A DNA stretch of 7,342 nucleotides from an uncultured bacterium. Its GTDB lineage: Bacteria; Verrucomicrobiota; Kiritimatiellia; RFP12; UBA1067. The translations under genes were made by a program, and so were the position numbers. This document shows, piece by piece, positions 6,337 through 7,342 of this stretch. The stretch covers positions 1-7,342 of the forward strand of contig CAMIVJ010000127.1 in assembly GCA_946401765.1 (NCBI GenBank). The letters run 5' to 3'. The notes beneath the pieces are model-generated. The model saw only the letters and a program-made list of their open reading frames with translations. It did not search any database and was not told the DNA's origin. Each line of letters starts with the position of its first letter. Positions within the stretch are counted from its first letter, which is position 1.

Positions 6337-6429
6337 ACAACAAGGTGTTGTCCCTGCGGGGGGATCTGTGGGTTTCGTAAGGCCGTGCGGTCTGGCTCAC
6401 GGAGGGGATGGATACGGAAAAGCTAGATT
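6337..6429 (+). other. 5' leader of the glycosidase mRNA with hairpins
   Basis: The predicted transcript opens with a hairpin ACAACA-AGG-TGTTGT (6337-6351). Downstream are two mutually exclusive stems: AGGCC/GGTCT closing a GTGC loop (6380-6393) and CCGTG/CACGG (6383-6402). The 3' arm of the second overlaps the first bases of GGAGG (6401-6405), the only strong Shine-Dalgarno-like sequence here. No known riboswitch or RNA family core is recognised. GGAGG is 24 nt from the chosen ATG, and only 2 nt from an ATG at 6408 that opens a 24-codon frame ending in TGA at 6482, overlapping the glycosidase start. Confidence 0.35.
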
Positions 6430-7342
6430 ATGGAAATGAAAAGAATGCTAGAACGGAATCCGCGCGTGCGGACCGCCGATGAGCGTCTCTCGTGGGCGGG
6501 AACTTTGGGAGTCGGGTCTCGAGTTTGTGCCTGGAAGGCGTTCGTGGCCATTTGCCTGGCGCTTGCTTCATGCGCGGCCGTCGCGGGCGGGCTAGGCTTC
6601 CCGAAGCCGGGCGAGGTGGCGCAGAAGACGCTGCGCGCCGATTTCGAGGCACCTCCGCCCGGCTACGGCGAAGTGCCGTTCTGGTGGTGGAGCGGGCGCG
6701 AGCCGCTCAACAAGGAGCGAATGCTCGACCAGATCGAGGAGATACACAAGGCCGGCATCGCCGGCGTGCAGGTGAACTACGCGCACTACCGCTCGGGGGC
6801 GTGGCCTACGCAGGACTCCACGCCGCCTCTCTTCTCCGATGAATGGTGGGACGTCTTTTCGTTCGCCGCGCAGGAATGCGGCAAGCGCAACATGGGCATT
6901 TCGCTCAGCAACTACACGCTAGACTTCCCAGATGCGGAGAACCTCTGGCGCAAGCTCAAGATCAGCACGCCCGAGCTGTACGCGACGGAGCTCGCGTATG
7001 CGAACGGCAAGGTCGTCAAGCGCAAGGTGCCGCGCACGCTAGACCCCCTCAACCCAGAATCTGGCAGGCGCATTGTGGAGCGCTTCTTCAATCCGTTCAT
7101 GGAAAAGGTGCCGGAGCACCTTCGCGGCGGGCTCAACTACTTCTTCCAGGACGAGCTGATCCTCACGCGCGACATCCTCTGGCTCTGGTCGGACGACCTG
7201 CCCGCCGAGTTCAGGAAGCGCAAGGGCTACGACCTCGAGCCGCTTCTCCCCGCGCTTTTCACGGACTTTGGTCCCGACACCGTCAAAGTGCGCCTTGACA
7301 TGAACGACGTGATGAGCGCCCTCGCCTGCGAGCGCTACTACA
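6430..7342 (+). CDS. Exported GH106-like glycosidase (possible alpha-L-rhamnosidase family), 3' truncated
   Basis: The frame beginning ATG-GAA-ATG-AAA is open to the end of the window (304 codons, no stop), so only the first part of a large enzyme is seen; GH106 proteins are often around 1,000 residues. An in-frame TAG at 6424 limits the start to 6430 or later. A hydrophobic segment (37-54) contains the lipobox L-A-S-C (C48), followed by an A-V-A-G-type signal peptidase I site, so lipoprotein or secreted fates are both possible. The 36-residue stretch before it is long for a signal n-region; a TTG at 6505 would put the cysteine at residue 23, a typical lipoprotein length. The mature start has P-F-W-W-W-S-G-R (83-90), then a helix and K-A-G-I-A-G-V-Q-V-N (108-117), typical of the first barrel strands of GH106-like enzymes. 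F-F-Q-D-E-L (238-243, E242 a candidate acid) and F-R-K-R-K-G-Y-D-L-E-P-L-L-P-A-L-F (261-277) are also family-like. Family assignment is from recalled motifs. Confidence 0.7.
   Translation, partial: MEMKRMLERNPRVRTADERLSWAGTLGVGSRVCAWKAFVAICLALASCAAVAGGLGFPKPGEVAQKTLRADFEAPPPGYGEVPFWWWSGREPLNKERMLDQIEEIHKAGIAGVQVNYAHYRSGAWPTQDSTPPLFSDEWWDVFSFAAQECGKRNMGISLSNYTLDFPDAENLWRKLKISTPELYATELAYANGKVVKRKVPRTLDPLNPESGRRIVERFFNPFMEKVPEHLRGGLNYFFQDELILTRDILWLWSDDLPAEFRKRKGYDLEPLLPALFTDFGPDTVKVRLDMNDVMSALACERYY

Noticed and set aside
6337..6429. Known riboswitch, SRP RNA, 6S RNA or RNase P in the glycosidase leader
   Set aside because: None of the conserved cores of these RNAs could be found; only short local hairpins are visible.
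6843..7298. 151-residue + strand open frame near the right end
   Set aside because: It overlaps the glycosidase frame, which carries the recognisable motifs and signal sequence; this frame has none.

Overview
The window comes from a GC-rich bacterium. Three things point weakly to the PVC superphylum (Kiritimatiellota, Lentisphaerota or Verrucomicrobiota): an exported GH106-like glycosidase, a sugar-acid dehydratase beside an MFS carrier, and a lineage-type Pro/Ala/Lys-rich membrane protein with repeated K-T-[IL]-[KR]-L-x-R-P motifs. No 16S or other strong marker is present, so this is an inference from gene flavour only.

Layout, left to right. (1) Positions 1-1635, + strand: the 3' end of an MFS transporter, then a small GAAAC-rich tandem repeat, then a complete enolase-superfamily sugar-acid dehydratase (mandelate racemase/galactonate dehydratase type). 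These look like a carbohydrate-acid uptake and breakdown pair. (2) Positions 1639-6175, - strand: a compact five-gene unit read in the order ribosome recycling factor (frr), Pro/Ala-rich single-span membrane protein, ABC-2 permease, ABC ATPase, second ABC-2 permease. The last three genes overlap by 4-base ATGA junctions and so form one transporter. Spacing of 48 bp and 12 bp, with no visible terminator, suggests that frr and the unknown membrane protein share the transcript. The unit converges on the dehydratase gene with only 3 bp between stop codons. (3) Positions 6176-6429: a 254-bp divergent control region with two extended -10 promoters facing away from each other, a perfect 15-bp dyad between them and a hairpin at the predicted start of the rightward transcript. 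(4) Positions 6430-7342, + strand: the 5' part of a large secreted or lipoprotein glycosidase, GH106-like, that runs off the window without a stop.

The clearest new-looking items are the uncharacterised repeat-motif membrane protein between frr and an ABC exporter, and the dyad-containing divergent promoter region in front of the glycosidase. I do not see CRISPR arrays, insertion sequences, tRNA or rRNA genes, or a defence system. No gene-free stretch exceeds 300 bases.
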